Part shown: positions 17,064 to 25,782 of the stretch, one piece after another
Layout: the number at the start of each line of letters is the position of its first letter
How positions within the stretch are numbered: the first letter of the stretch is position 1
Source of the DNA: Tenacibaculum discolor
GTDB taxonomy: Bacteria; Bacteroidota; Bacteroidia; Flavobacteriales; Flavobacteriaceae
Length of the DNA stretch: 64,000 nt
Direction: 5' to 3'
Assembly: GCF_003664185.1 (NCBI RefSeq)
Contig: NZ_RCCS01000006.1
Coordinates: 413,880 to 477,879 of the forward strand
Position numbers and translations under genes: made by a program
The notes under the pieces: generated by a model
Told to the model about the DNA's origin: nothing
What the model saw: the letters and a program-made list of their open reading frames with translations, nothing else
The model's database searches: none

Positions 17064-17459
17064 ATGAAATACGGATATACTATACTTTATGTTAAAAACG
17101 TAAAAGAAACTATTGACTTTTACGAAAAAGCTTTCGGTTTTACTTCAAAATTTATCACACCTGAAAATGATTATGGAGAATTAATTTCTGGAGAAACAAC
17201 TATTGCTTTTGCTTCCTATGAATTGGAAAAATCTAACTTTAAAAAAGAAACTGTAAAAGCAAATACATCTAATAAACCTTTTGGAATAGAAATGGCTTTT
17301 GTATCAGAAAATATAGAAGTCGATTTTAAAAAAGCCATTGACATGGGAGCTATTGAATTTGAACCACTCAAAGAAAAACCTTGGGGACAAAAGGTAGGTT
17401 ATGTAAAAGACATTAATGGTTTCTTAATAGAAATTTGTAGCCCTATCAAAAATGAGTAA
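17064..17459 (+). CDS. VOC (glyoxalase-like) family protein
   Basis: A 131-residue vicinal-oxygen-chelate fold protein. The two beta-alpha-beta-beta-beta modules are visible: YTILYVKNVKETIDFYEKAF with GFTSKF, and FGIEMAFVSENIEVDFKKAI with KPWGQKVGYVKDINGFLIEI. The C-terminal Glu of FLIEIC is the usual metal ligand, but the first-module His/Gln is not obvious, so glyoxalase activity is doubtful. Bacterial proteins of this group include fosfomycin and bleomycin resistance proteins and dioxygenase-like enzymes; a specific substrate cannot be assigned. Its stop overlaps the start of a 35-codon hydrophobic frame. Confidence 0.85.
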   Translation: MKYGYTILYVKNVKETIDFYEKAFGFTSKFITPENDYGELISGETTIAFASYELEKSNFKKETVKANTSNKPFGIEMAFVSENIEVDFKKAIDMGAIEFEPLKEKPWGQKVGYVKDINGFLIEICSPIKNE

Positions 17460-17566
17460 TGTTTTTTAAAAAATTGTTGTTGATTATTAAAGGACTACTT
17501 GTAGTTACTGCTCACCTTCTTACTATATCTTTTGTAGCTTTTTTATTTTATCTTGGCTACCATTGA
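17459..17566 (+). CDS. Possible 35-residue membrane peptide
   Basis: ATG 17459-17461 overlaps the stop of the VOC gene by one base (TAATG), the layout of translational coupling. The frame reads MFFKKLLLIIKGLLVVTAHL and ends in FVAFLFYLGYH, one or two hydrophobic segments with basic residues at the N-terminus. It is short and ends inside repeat copy 3, so chance is a real alternative. Confidence 0.3.
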   Translation: MFFKKLLLIIKGLLVVTAHLLTISFVAFLFYLGYH

Positions 17567-17600
17567 TTAAAAGAACAAAATCACAAAAAACTTCTACATA
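17527..17600. repeat. Intergenic repeat, copy 3 (no hairpin)
   Basis: TTTTTTATTTTATCTTGGCT, then AAAAGAACAAAATCAC and AAAAAACTTCTAC match the downstream half of the repeats at 7440 and 11455. The CCGTACA hairpin of the other two copies is missing. It precedes the lipoprotein gene at 17615 by about 15 bp. Confidence 0.55.
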
Positions 17601-17614
17601 GATAATTAAAAATA

Positions 17615-18433
17615 ATGAAAAAAATTACGCTAGTATTACTACTATTAACAATAACATTTTCTTGTAAAACAGAAAAAGCAACTGAAATAATTGTTATAGG
17701 AACTCTACATAAACCAGAACCTAATTTTAATTCAGAAACACTCTTTAAAATATTAGAAGACGTAAAGCCTGATTTTATATTGCAAGAATTAGATTCTTCG
17801 TTTTTCACTTCTAATTTTAGATACAAAAATATTTCTAATAGTAATGAAGATATGGCATCTGAAAAATATGTTAATAAGTATCCTTTAACAAAATTAAGAC
17901 CTTATGAGTTTGAAGGGCGAAATGAATATAGAATAAACATAGGCTCTCGTCCTACTGATGGCTTAACCACAAAGTTATTAGACAGTTTAAACAAAGCTAA
18001 TTTATTGTCTCCTACAGAGTCTGTAATTCATAATAAATATAAAGCTCTTTTAAAACCTTTAATAGTATCAGCTTCTAAATCACCTGAAAACTTTAACAAT
18101 CCTACAACAGATAGTATCTGTGCCGAAAGACAATATTATCAATATAAAATGTTACCAAAAATAACCAGTGTAAGAGATGAATTTGCTACTCGTTTTCATA
18201 CGAAACCAAATGGAGAAAAAATAAGTTACCGTGACGGATTTCAGTTAGCTTGTGATTTTTGGGATTTAAGAAATCGGACAATGGCTAAAAATATAATGCG
18301 AATTTCAGAACAAAACAAAGGAAAAAGAATTGTTGTACTATGTGGATTCATGCACAGATATTACCTTTTGAGTGAATTAAAAAAACTAACCAAAGGAAAA
18401 GATATTATCTTAAAAGAATTTTACGATTATTAA
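17615..18433 (+). CDS. Hypothetical lipoprotein, ChaN/TraB-like
   Basis: A 272-residue lipoprotein with signal peptide MKKITLVLLLLTITFSC. It begins the mature part with IIVIGTLHKPEPNF, continues with ILEDVKPDFILQELDSSFF and ends with GKRIVVLCGFMHRYYLLSEL. The G-T-x-H, E-x-D and G-x-x-H pieces, in that order, are those of the TraB/ChaN/EreA-like fold, in which they shape the active or haem/metal site. The function of this branch is not established. It sits alone between the VOC gene and the convergent AraC regulator. Confidence 0.6.
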   Translation: MKKITLVLLLLTITFSCKTEKATEIIVIGTLHKPEPNFNSETLFKILEDVKPDFILQELDSSFFTSNFRYKNISNSNEDMASEKYVNKYPLTKLRPYEFEGRNEYRINIGSRPTDGLTTKLLDSLNKANLLSPTESVIHNKYKALLKPLIVSASKSPENFNNPTTDSICAERQYYQYKMLPKITSVRDEFATRFHTKPNGEKISYRDGFQLACDFWDLRNRTMAKNIMRISEQNKGKRIVVLCGFMHRYYLLSELKKLTKGKDIILKEFYDY

Positions 18434-18523
18434 ATATGATTTATTAGTAATTACCAATACTCATCTGCTCTTAAATCTACTGCTATAATTAAAAAAGATC
18501 AATCACAAATAGCTAAACATTAC

Positions 18524-19366
18524 TTACCCCTGATATTCACTTGGATTTTTACCCATGTATTTTTTAAACGTTTTATTAAAATGGCTAGAGTCTGTGAAAC
18601 CTATTTTCTCTGCTATTTCCCCAATACTTAAACTACTTTGCTTTAACAAACTTTCTGCCATTTTTATTTTGGTTTCCATTATATAACGTTTTAACGATAT
18701 ACCAGTATGTTTCTTTACAAAAACACCAACATAGTTTGGTGACAAATGAAACGTTTCTGCAATAACATCAACCTTTATGAGCTCTTTATTTTGCACATTT
18801 TGTCGTATGTATGTCAATATTAAATTTACTTTATTCTTATCATAAACATGTCCGCTGTTTTTTAATGTAGACTTTAAGTTTCTCGACAATATAATTAACA
18901 AAGCTCCAAACAATTCAGACAATACATTACGACTATAGGTTAACGGACTATGCAATTCACTTTTTATTAAATGATAAAGCCTAAAAAGTTGCTCTTTATC
19001 TGTTTCGCAACTAATTACACTTTTAGCAACAATGTTCCGATGAAAAATTACTGCATCTAAATTCTTTCTCCAATAAGTACTTGTAGAAAATGTAGCCTTT
19101 TCTAAAAACATCTGTTCTGTAAATTTTACCACACCAAATTTTGTTGGCTCACCAATAATAAACTCATGTTCATCTTTTGGAGTTAAAAAAAACAAATCTC
19201 CTTCTTTATAATCAATAACACTTTCGTTTAAAACATGTTTTCCACTTCCTTTTAAAACAAAAGTTAACTCAAAAAAATGGTGCTTATGTCTTGGATAGCC
19301 CCACTCCTTCTCTGCTTCAAACTCAAATACATCTAAATTCTTAGTAATATAAAAACGTTGTGTCAT
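18524..19366 (-). CDS. AraC family transcriptional regulator
   Basis: A 280-residue regulator read from ATG 19366 (MTQRFYIT); the longer frame from 19408 would start inside the candidate operator repeats. The first 100 residues are a cupin-like ligand-binding domain (HKHHFFELTFVLKGSGKH, DLFFLTPKDEHEF). The C-terminal 95 residues are a double helix-turn-helix: VIAETFHLSPNYVGVFVKKH and IGEIAEKIGFTDSSHFNKTF with KKYMGKNPSEY, the AraC signature. It is divergent from the deacetylase-DoxX operon and direct repeats lie in between, so activation of that operon in response to a small molecule is likely. Confidence 0.9.
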   Translation of the reverse strand: MTQRFYITKNLDVFEFEAEKEWGYPRHKHHFFELTFVLKGSGKHVLNESVIDYKEGDLFFLTPKDEHEFIIGEPTKFGVVKFTEQMFLEKATFSTSTYWRKNLDAVIFHRNIVAKSVISCETDKEQLFRLYHLIKSELHSPLTYSRNVLSELFGALLIILSRNLKSTLKNSGHVYDKNKVNLILTYIRQNVQNKELIKVDVIAETFHLSPNYVGVFVKKHTGISLKRYIMETKIKMAESLLKQSSLSIGEIAEKIGFTDSSHFNKTFKKYMGKNPSEYQG

Positions 19367-19375
19367 TAAAATGCT

Positions 19376-19405
19376 TTTATACAAATATACAATGTATTTA
19401 TACAA
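19376..19405. promoter_or_regulatory. Direct repeats, candidate AraC-regulator sites
   Basis: TTTATACAA occurs at 19376-19384 and 19397-19405, 21 bp apart (two helix turns), on the same face of the DNA. A third ATACAA lies between at 19387-19392. They sit directly upstream of the -33 position of the promoter at 19428-19435, as expected of an activator that contacts RNA polymerase. Confidence 0.55.
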
Positions 19406-19427
19406 CAATACAGCTTAAAACAGCTAC

Positions 19428-19435
19428 TAATTTTG
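19428..19435 (+). promoter_or_regulatory. -7 box of the deacetylase operon
   Basis: TAATTTTG matches TAnnTTTG. Nineteen bp upstream there is no TTTG (the bases are ACAA), which suggests dependence on an activator. The start ATG of the first gene is 31 bp downstream. Confidence 0.5.
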
Positions 19436-19465
19436 CAATCACAACAGTCAATTAAACAATATAAA

Positions 19466-20449
19466 ATGAAAAATAATAGCATTATAGCATTGGCTATCAT
19501 AGCGGTAAGTTTAACATTAAATGCTTGTAAAAAAGAGCAAAAGAATACAAGTAAAACAAGTTCTACTTCGACAAAAGCTGTAGCAAAAAAAAGCTATTGG
19601 CCTAACGGAGCACAATTAGTCATTTCTTTTTCAATGCAGTTTGAAACAGGAGGACAACCTGAAGGAGCTGAAAGCCCTTTTTCAGGAAACCCATTACCTA
19701 AAGGAAATCCTGATTTGCCTGCTGAAAGCTGGTTTCGTTATGGAGCCAAAGAAGGAATGTGGCGAATGATGGATTTATGGGATAAACATGATATAAAAGT
19801 AACCTCTCATGTTGTAGGTGAAGCTGCAATAAAATATCCTGAAATCGCTAAGGCTATGGCCAACAAAGGACACGAAATAGCTGCTCACGGAATTGCTTGG
19901 GACGATCAATGGAATTTAAGTTACGAGGATGAACTTGCCTTTGTTAAAAAAGGAATTGACACAGTAGAAGCAATTACAGGAAAAAGAGGGCGCGGATACA
20001 ATGCCAACTGGTTACGTAGAAGTCCCAACACTCTCAAAGTTTTACAAGAGCTTAGTTTTTTATACCATATTGATGATGTAAGTCGTGATGAACCTTTCAT
20101 TACTAAAGTAAGAGGTAAAAACTTTGTTGTAATGCCTTATACGCTGCGTAATAATGATATTGTAAATATTGCTGGTAAAAACTGGTCACCAGATCAATTC
20201 TTATTTCAACTTAAAACAGAATTCGATCAACTTTATAAAGAAGGTGCCTCTAAAAGGAGAATGATGAGTGTGAGTTTACACGATAGAATTGGAGGTACTC
20301 CAGCAGTAGTTAATGTTGTAAATCAATTTATTGAATATGCAAAACAACATGAAGGTGTAGTGTTTATGCGTAAAGATAACATTGCTAAAATGGTAATAAA
20401 CGACCCTAATACACCAATTGATAACGCCGAATTAAAATTTAACAAATAA
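19466..20449 (+). CDS. Polysaccharide deacetylase family lipoprotein
   Basis: From ATG 19466 the protein has 327 residues and a lipobox LNAC (Cys21); the frame upstream to 19433 overlaps the promoter. It belongs to the NodB-type deacetylases of the HpPgdA/PuuE-like branch: ISFSMQFETGG holds the altered first motif, then VTSHVVGEAAIKYPEIAKAM, GHEIAAHGIAWDDQ (metal-binding His of the H-G motif), and late MSVSLHDRIGG. The first motif has no T-F-D-D, as in other PuuE-like members, where other residues bind the metal. The substrate is unknown. It is the first gene of a four-gene operon with 10 bp, 4 bp and 0 bp spacers. Confidence 0.85.
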   Translation: MKNNSIIALAIIAVSLTLNACKKEQKNTSKTSSTSTKAVAKKSYWPNGAQLVISFSMQFETGGQPEGAESPFSGNPLPKGNPDLPAESWFRYGAKEGMWRMMDLWDKHDIKVTSHVVGEAAIKYPEIAKAMANKGHEIAAHGIAWDDQWNLSYEDELAFVKKGIDTVEAITGKRGRGYNANWLRRSPNTLKVLQELSFLYHIDDVSRDEPFITKVRGKNFVVMPYTLRNNDIVNIAGKNWSPDQFLFQLKTEFDQLYKEGASKRRMMSVSLHDRIGGTPAVVNVVNQFIEYAKQHEGVVFMRKDNIAKMVINDPNTPIDNAELKFNK

Positions 20450-20459
20450 GAGTACTAAC

Positions 20460-21347
20460 ATGAAACATGCAATCTATTTATACCTTGTACTTAGTACACT
20501 AACAATTATTAATGCGCAAAACAAATTACCTTTTCAATTAGAAAAAAACTGGGAACTAGAAGGTTTAAAAAATCCTGAAAGTGTAGTTTTTGATAAAACA
20601 AACCAAGTATTATATGTATCTAATGTAAACGGCGCTCCTACTAATAAAGATGGTAATGGTTTTATATCTAAAATAAGTTTAGATGGAGAAATAATAGAAC
20701 TAGAGTGGCTTAAGGGATTGGATGCTCCTAAAGGACTTACTATTCACAAAGGAAAATTATACGTTACGGATATTAATACTATTGTTGAAGTTGATATAGC
20801 GAGTAAACAAGTCCAACGATTTACAGCCAAAGATGCTACCTTCCTCAATGATATTGTTGCTGACAAAAAAGGAGACATCTATGCTTCTAACACTTTTGGA
20901 TTTAGTGGTATTTACAAACTCCCAATCAAAGGAACAAGAAAAGTTGAACTATGGCTAAAAGATGACAAATTAAACATGCCTAATGGCTTATTTGTGTCAA
21001 AAAACAATCTAATAGTTGCTGGTTGGGGTATAGATTTAGATGCTAAAACATTTGCTACCAAAACACCAGGACATTTAGTTAAAATCAATTTAAAAACAAA
21101 AAAAATCAAACCCATAAGTCAGCCTTTTGGAAACTTAGATGGACTCAGCGAAACTTTACACGGTTTTTTAATTACTGACTGGTTAACAGGAAGCCTATTC
21201 TACTTAAAAAAAGGGAATGATAAAGGACAACTTGTAATAGATTTACCTCAAGGAAGTGCTGACACGTACTTTGACAAAGCTACCAAAACGTTATACATCC
21301 CTTTAATGTTGAATCAAAAATTATTGAAATATCACTTTAAAAAGTAA
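20460..21347 (+). CDS. SMP-30/gluconolactonase-like secreted protein
   Basis: A 295-residue exported protein (signal peptide ending at NAQNKL). Six-bladed propeller repeats of the SMP-30/NHL type are visible: GLKNPESVVFDKTNQVLYVS, GLDAPKGLTIHKGKLYVTDI, FLNDIVADKKGDIYASNTFG, LNMPNGLFVSKNNLIVAGWG and a final YFDKATKTLYIPLML. The N-D-I and N-G-L motifs match the metal-binding Asn and Asp positions of SMP-30. It could open a sugar lactone or similar ester. It lies between the deacetylase and the cupin gene, so all three may act on the same exported compound. Confidence 0.82.
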   Translation: MKHAIYLYLVLSTLTIINAQNKLPFQLEKNWELEGLKNPESVVFDKTNQVLYVSNVNGAPTNKDGNGFISKISLDGEIIELEWLKGLDAPKGLTIHKGKLYVTDINTIVEVDIASKQVQRFTAKDATFLNDIVADKKGDIYASNTFGFSGIYKLPIKGTRKVELWLKDDKLNMPNGLFVSKNNLIVAGWGIDLDAKTFATKTPGHLVKINLKTKKIKPISQPFGNLDGLSETLHGFLITDWLTGSLFYLKKGNDKGQLVIDLPQGSADTYFDKATKTLYIPLMLNQKLLKYHFKK

Positions 21348-21351
21348 CATT

Positions 21352-21819
21352 ATGAACATAAAATTAATATTCTTAGGTAGTTTCTTAACTTTTTTCGGAC
21401 AAATAACTGCGCAAGAAAATACGATATCTCTAGGTAAAAAAGTAGAAAATATTCAAGTTATAAACTTTGAATCCATGCCACATGATACCATAAGCAAAGG
21501 AATTACGCGACAATGGCTTCATGGTGCCAAAGGGCAAATGGCCTATTTTCACTTGAAAAAAGGTGCACATATTCCAATGCACAAACACCCAAATGAGCAA
21601 ATTACCTATATCCTTAAAGGAAAAGTAAAAATTAACACTATTGATAAAGGAAAAAGAAAAACCTATATCATCTCTGCTGGTCAAGTAATTGTTTTTCCAG
21701 AAAATGTTTCTCACGAGTTTTTTGCACTGGAAAACACACTTGATTTAGATGTACATGTACCAGTAAGACAAGATTGGTTGACTAATGAGCTACCAGCATA
21801 TTTAAAGAAAAGTAAATAA
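21352..21819 (+). CDS. Secreted cupin-domain protein
   Basis: A 155-residue exported single-domain cupin. The metal motif is complete: HIPMHKHPNEQITYILKGKV gives the H-x-H-x4-E part and FPENVSHEFFALENTLDLDV gives the second His. A signal peptide precedes it (ITAQEN). Cupins of this size may be isomerases, dioxygenases or sugar-binding proteins. Start 4 bp after the SMP-30-like gene and immediately followed by the DoxX gene; it is the third gene of the operon. Confidence 0.87.
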   Translation: MNIKLIFLGSFLTFFGQITAQENTISLGKKVENIQVINFESMPHDTISKGITRQWLHGAKGQMAYFHLKKGAHIPMHKHPNEQITYILKGKVKINTIDKGKRKTYIISAGQVIVFPENVSHEFFALENTLDLDVHVPVRQDWLTNELPAYLKKSK

Positions 21820-22242
21820 ATGAAAGCCACACCTAAACAAACAGCGTATGCATTGCTACGTATTACCATGGGAATCAATTTTTTTGGACATGGATTAACA
21901 AGATTGCCAAAAATCCCTTCATTCCGTGATTGGATGGTAAGTCAATTTCAAGAAAGTATACTTCCAGACTTTCTTTTATACACATGGGGAAGCATATTAC
22001 CTTTCATAGAATTTATCATAGGTACATTATTAATTATTGGCTTATTTACTTACAGAACAGCTATTGCTGGTGCTCTTGTTATTGCCATACTTATTCTTGG
22101 TTCTTGTTTAATAGAACATTGGGAATGGGCTGGTGCCCAAATGTTATATGCTTTATTTTATTTCTTTATTATAAGTCAAGTATCAGAGAATAAATGGTCT
22201 ATTGACAACAAACTATCAACATTAAGAGAAAAACATCTGTAA
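21820..22242 (+). CDS. DoxX family membrane protein
   Basis: A 140-residue membrane protein with four hydrophobic segments. The N-terminal YALLRITMGINFFGHGLTRL carries the R-x-x-x-G-x-x-F-x-x-H-G pattern of DoxX proteins. The family includes subunits of quinol oxidases and thiosulfate:quinone reductases, as well as many proteins of unknown role. ATG follows the cupin stop without a gap, so the two are coupled. In the operon it might link the exported chemistry to the quinone pool; that is inference. Confidence 0.85.
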   Translation: MKATPKQTAYALLRITMGINFFGHGLTRLPKIPSFRDWMVSQFQESILPDFLLYTWGSILPFIEFIIGTLLIIGLFTYRTAIAGALVIAILILGSCLIEHWEWAGAQMLYALFYFFIISQVSENKWSIDNKLSTLREKHL

Positions 22243-22256
22243 ATCATTAATATAAA

Positions 22257-22769
22257 ATGAACTCAAAATATCAAACAGAAAGATTAATTATACGTCCAAC
22301 AAATACTGAGGATACTGACTTTATTTTCAACTTATTTAATACTCCTAAATGGATTGAGAATATTGGAAATAGGAATATAGCATCAACTCATCATGCAAAG
22401 CAATATATTGAAACAGTTATGCTTGGGCAATTCAACCAACTAGGATACTCTAGTTACACTATAATTAAACAATCTGATAATGAAAAAATAGGAACTGTTG
22501 GACTTTATGATCGTGAAGGAGTTGATGGAATTGATTTTGGTTTTGCTTTTTTACCTCAATTCGAAGGTAAAGGATATGCTTTTGAAAGTGCTTCTAAAAT
22601 AAAAGAAGTAGCTGTAAATAAGTTCAAAATTAAAAACCTAGCAGCTATTACACGCCCTAGTAATACTAGTTCACAAAAATTACTTAATAAATTAGGTTTC
22701 AGCTTCAAAAAAGACATCATTCTTCCTAAGCATGAGTTTAAAGAATGGTTATTATATGCTATAAACTAA
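22257..22769 (+). CDS. GNAT family N-acetyltransferase
   Basis: A 170-residue acetyltransferase of the RimJ/RimL-like group (Acetyltransf_3). It starts with TERLIIRPTNTEDTDFIFNL and contains IGTVGLYDREGVDGIDFGFA, the acetyl-CoA loop FLPQFEGKGYAFESASKIKE (Q-x-x-G-x-G/A form), and AITRPSNTSSQKLLNKLGFS near the end. Substrate unknown; members acetylate ribosomal proteins or small molecules. It is 14 bp downstream of the DoxX gene and may be in the same transcript. Confidence 0.9.
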   Translation: MNSKYQTERLIIRPTNTEDTDFIFNLFNTPKWIENIGNRNIASTHHAKQYIETVMLGQFNQLGYSSYTIIKQSDNEKIGTVGLYDREGVDGIDFGFAFLPQFEGKGYAFESASKIKEVAVNKFKIKNLAAITRPSNTSSQKLLNKLGFSFKKDIILPKHEFKEWLLYAIN

Positions 22770-22779
22770 TACCCTCCTT

Positions 22780-23166
22780 ATGAAAGCAGAAACAATAAAC
22801 ACAGCTGGCAATTGGTCTGTACATTGGACAGAATCCTTAAAAAAGGCCATTCAATTAGGAGCAAATAGTCATAAAATTGGACAACAATTATTATTAGAAA
22901 ATAAACGTGTTAAAATATGGCATATTGAATTGGAACCTGGGCAAGCTCTTCCCTTTCATAAACACGACAAACCCTATTTTTATATTTGTCATACAAGGGG
23001 TAGCTCTCGTTCTTATTTTTCTAATGGCTCTATAATTGAAACATATTATGAACCTAATGATATTAAGTATTTAAATAACTTAAACACTAAAAACTTCTTC
23101 ATACATAACTTGGAAAATATTGGTACCACTACGCTACATTTCACAACCGTAGAGTTTACAGAGTAG
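22780..23166 (+). CDS. Cupin-like hypothetical protein
   Basis: A 128-residue cytoplasmic protein with a cupin-type core: VKIWHIELEPGQALPFHKHD with KPYFYICHTRG, then YFSNGSIIETYYEPNDIKYL. The H-K-H pair could bind a metal. No enzyme family is recognisable. It follows the GNAT gene after 10 bp in the same direction. Confidence 0.7.
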   Translation: MKAETINTAGNWSVHWTESLKKAIQLGANSHKIGQQLLLENKRVKIWHIELEPGQALPFHKHDKPYFYICHTRGSSRSYFSNGSIIETYYEPNDIKYLNNLNTKNFFIHNLENIGTTTLHFTTVEFTE

Positions 23167-23265
23167 CACAATATATTTTTACAAGTAAAACATGAGTTTA
23201 TACAAAAACATAACTTTCAAACCATAGTAAATTTGTACTATTAAATAATTAAAACTTTGTAAATC

Positions 23266-24384
23266 ATGGCTTTTAAAAAATTATATCAACCCTATAACAA
23301 GAATGGCTTAACATTAAAAAACAGATTTTTAATGGCTCCCATGACACGTTCCAGAAGTTCACAGCCTGGTGATATTCCTAATAAATTAATGGCTGAATAT
23401 TATGGACAAAGAACTTCAGCAGGAATAATTATATCTGAAGCTACTCAAGTTTCACTACAAGGAAAAGGCTACGCTAAAACACCTGGAATTTATACACAAG
23501 AACAAATTGAAGGTTGGAAATTAATTACGAATGAAGTACATAAAAAAGGAAGTAAAATATTTTTACAATTATGGCATGTTGGTCGCGTATCTAGCGCTAA
23601 AGTAAACGGATTACAACCTATTGCTCCTTCTAAAAAAGCTGCTAAAGAAACTAGCGTTTATATTTTTGACGGTACTCCAAATGGTGATGCAACTTTTGTA
23701 TCTGTAGAAGAGCCTAGAGCAATGACTAAAGCTGATATTAATCAAGTAATAGAAGAATTCAGGATAGGAGCAAAAAATGCAATTGAAGCAGGTTTTGATG
23801 GTGTTGAAATTCATGGAGCCAATGGGTACTTAATAGACCAGTTTTTAAGAAGTAACTCTAACCAACGAACAGACGAATATGGAGGATCTAAAGAAAATAG
23901 AGTCAGATTACTAACTAAAATCACTCAAGCAATTATTCAAGAAATAGGCAGTGGAAAAACCGGAGTTCGCCTCTCCCCTTTTATTAGTTTTAAAGACATG
24001 AATGATCCCGAAATATTAGACACTATAATGATTGCTACCCAAGAGCTTGAAAAAATCGGAGTTACTTACTTGCATCTATGTGAAGCTGATTGGGATGACG
24101 CTCCAAAAATCCCTAATAGTTTTAGAGATAACCTTCGTAAAACATTTAGTAAAACTATTATTGCTACTGGTAACAAAACACCTGAACAAGGAGAAGATTT
24201 ATTAAAAAAAGATTTAGTTGACCTAATTGGTTTTGGACGCAATTTTTTAACGAACCCTGATTATCCGATAAGAGTAAAACTAAACGCTCCATTAAACAAA
24301 ATTACTGATACACATACGTTATTTGGTGGTGGGGATGCTAGAGGGTATACAGATTATCCGTTTTTGAAACAGGTAAACGATTAA
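23266..24384 (+). CDS. Old yellow enzyme family alkene reductase
   Basis: A 372-residue FMN-dependent NADH:flavin oxidoreductase of the NemA/OYE class. The FMN barrel signals are present: LKNRFLMAPMTRSRSSQPGD near the start, QLWHVGRVS, the substrate-binding pair in EIHGANGYLIDQFL (His and Asn), NQRTDEYGG, and C-terminal IGFGRNFLTNPDYP. Such enzymes reduce activated alkenes and nitro-esters with NADPH. It has its own upstream gap of 99 bp and no strong -7 box. Confidence 0.92.
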   Translation: MAFKKLYQPYNKNGLTLKNRFLMAPMTRSRSSQPGDIPNKLMAEYYGQRTSAGIIISEATQVSLQGKGYAKTPGIYTQEQIEGWKLITNEVHKKGSKIFLQLWHVGRVSSAKVNGLQPIAPSKKAAKETSVYIFDGTPNGDATFVSVEEPRAMTKADINQVIEEFRIGAKNAIEAGFDGVEIHGANGYLIDQFLRSNSNQRTDEYGGSKENRVRLLTKITQAIIQEIGSGKTGVRLSPFISFKDMNDPEILDTIMIATQELEKIGVTYLHLCEADWDDAPKIPNSFRDNLRKTFSKTIIATGNKTPEQGEDLLKKDLVDLIGFGRNFLTNPDYPIRVKLNAPLNKITDTHTLFGGGDARGYTDYPFLKQVND

Positions 24385-24498
24385 AAAAGCACAAATAACT
24401 TGAATAAAACACTCCTTTTTCTAATAATTCTGATTAATCAATCTTTAAAAATAAATAAGTACTTTAGTGGCTGTTACATTAACTAACAGTCACTAACT

Positions 24499-25782
24499 AT
24501 GTCTAAAAAAATTGGATTAAAAGAAGCTATTTCAATAGGGATTGGTGGTATGGTAGGCGGTGGTATTTTTGCCGTTTTAGGTCTAGCTGTTTTACTTGCT
24601 AAAGGAGGAACTCCAATTGCTTTTTTACTTGCAGGAATACTAGCTTTATTAACCTCATATAGCTATGTACATCTTTCAAAAAAATATCCAGATAGAGGTG
24701 GCACTGTAAAATTTATTAATCAAGGTTTTGGAAGAACCATTTTTAGCGGAGCTATTAACAATCTTTTATGGGTAAGCTATATTGTAATGCTTTCTTTATA
24801 TGCTTCTGCTTTTGGCTCTTATGCTCCTAACCTATGGGAAATAACTCAAAACAAAACAATCAACTTTCATATATATGCCAGTGCTATTATTATTATAGCT
24901 ACAGCAATTAACTACTACAGTATTGCTGTAGTGGGAAAAATTGAATCATACGCAGTAGTTATTAAACTTATAATTCTTATTGGTTTTATTGCCATCGGAG
25001 CTTATGGACTAATAGGAAATCCTAATATGGCTCAACTATCTATTAGTAACTGGGAAAACCCTATCAAATTATTTGCTGGTGGTATGGTTATTTTTGTTGC
25101 CTATGAAGGCTTTGAGTTAATAGCCAATGCTGCTCCCGATATTTTAAATCCTGAAAAAAACATATCAAAAGCTTATTACTACTCTGTAATATTTGTAATT
25201 GTGTTGTACATTATCATTGCTCTTGTTACTGTAGGTTCTCTCCCATTTAATCAAATTGCCAAAGCACAAGATTATGTACTAGCAGAAGCCGCTAAACCAA
25301 TGTTAGGACAAGTAGGATTTACTATCATAACCATAGCTGCATTAATTTCTACATTTTCTGCTATTAATGCTTCATTATATGGAGGTAGTAAAGTTAACTA
25401 TGAAATTGCTGAAGATGATGAATTACCACATCATTTTCTTGCCAAATTTTGGAATCAACCTATCGGATTACTAATTACCGCTATAGCAACTCTAGTATTA
25501 GTTAACACATTAAATTTAGAAAGTATATCTACTGCTGGTAGTGTTGGCTTCATCCTTATTTTCGGAATTGTAAATTACGTAGGTTTTAAACTTTCAAAAG
25601 AAACAGGTGCTAATAAAACAATTCCTTTATTAGGGTGTTTTTTATGTGTAATTGCTCTAGTTATTCTAATCAAACAACAACTTCAATCGAATCTAATTGG
25701 AGTATTTGTATCTCTTGGAATTATTACCCTATGTTTTATTATTGAGTGGATTTATAAGAAAAATGAAACAAAGGCTATATAA
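24499..25782 (+). CDS. APC family amino-acid permease
   Basis: A 427-residue membrane protein with about 12 hydrophobic segments. The first segment carries ISIGIGGMVGGGIFAVLGLA, the unwound glycine-rich helix of the APC superfamily substrate site; FVAYEGFELIANAAPDILNP is the conserved helix 6 region. It probably carries an amino acid or amine together with protons. The stop codon lies inside a 38-bp perfect palindrome that ends the transcript. Confidence 0.9.
   Translation: MSKKIGLKEAISIGIGGMVGGGIFAVLGLAVLLAKGGTPIAFLLAGILALLTSYSYVHLSKKYPDRGGTVKFINQGFGRTIFSGAINNLLWVSYIVMLSLYASAFGSYAPNLWEITQNKTINFHIYASAIIIIATAINYYSIAVVGKIESYAVVIKLIILIGFIAIGAYGLIGNPNMAQLSISNWENPIKLFAGGMVIFVAYEGFELIANAAPDILNPEKNISKAYYYSVIFVIVLYIIIALVTVGSLPFNQIAKAQDYVLAEAAKPMLGQVGFTIITIAALISTFSAINASLYGGSKVNYEIAEDDELPHHFLAKFWNQPIGLLITAIATLVLVNTLNLESISTAGSVGFILIFGIVNYVGFKLSKETGANKTIPLLGCFLCVIALVILIKQQLQSNLIGVFVSLGIITLCFIIEWIYKKNETKAI

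Noticed and set aside
19366..19408. Longer AraC start
   Set aside because: The extension runs through the TTTATACAA repeats and a promoter region.
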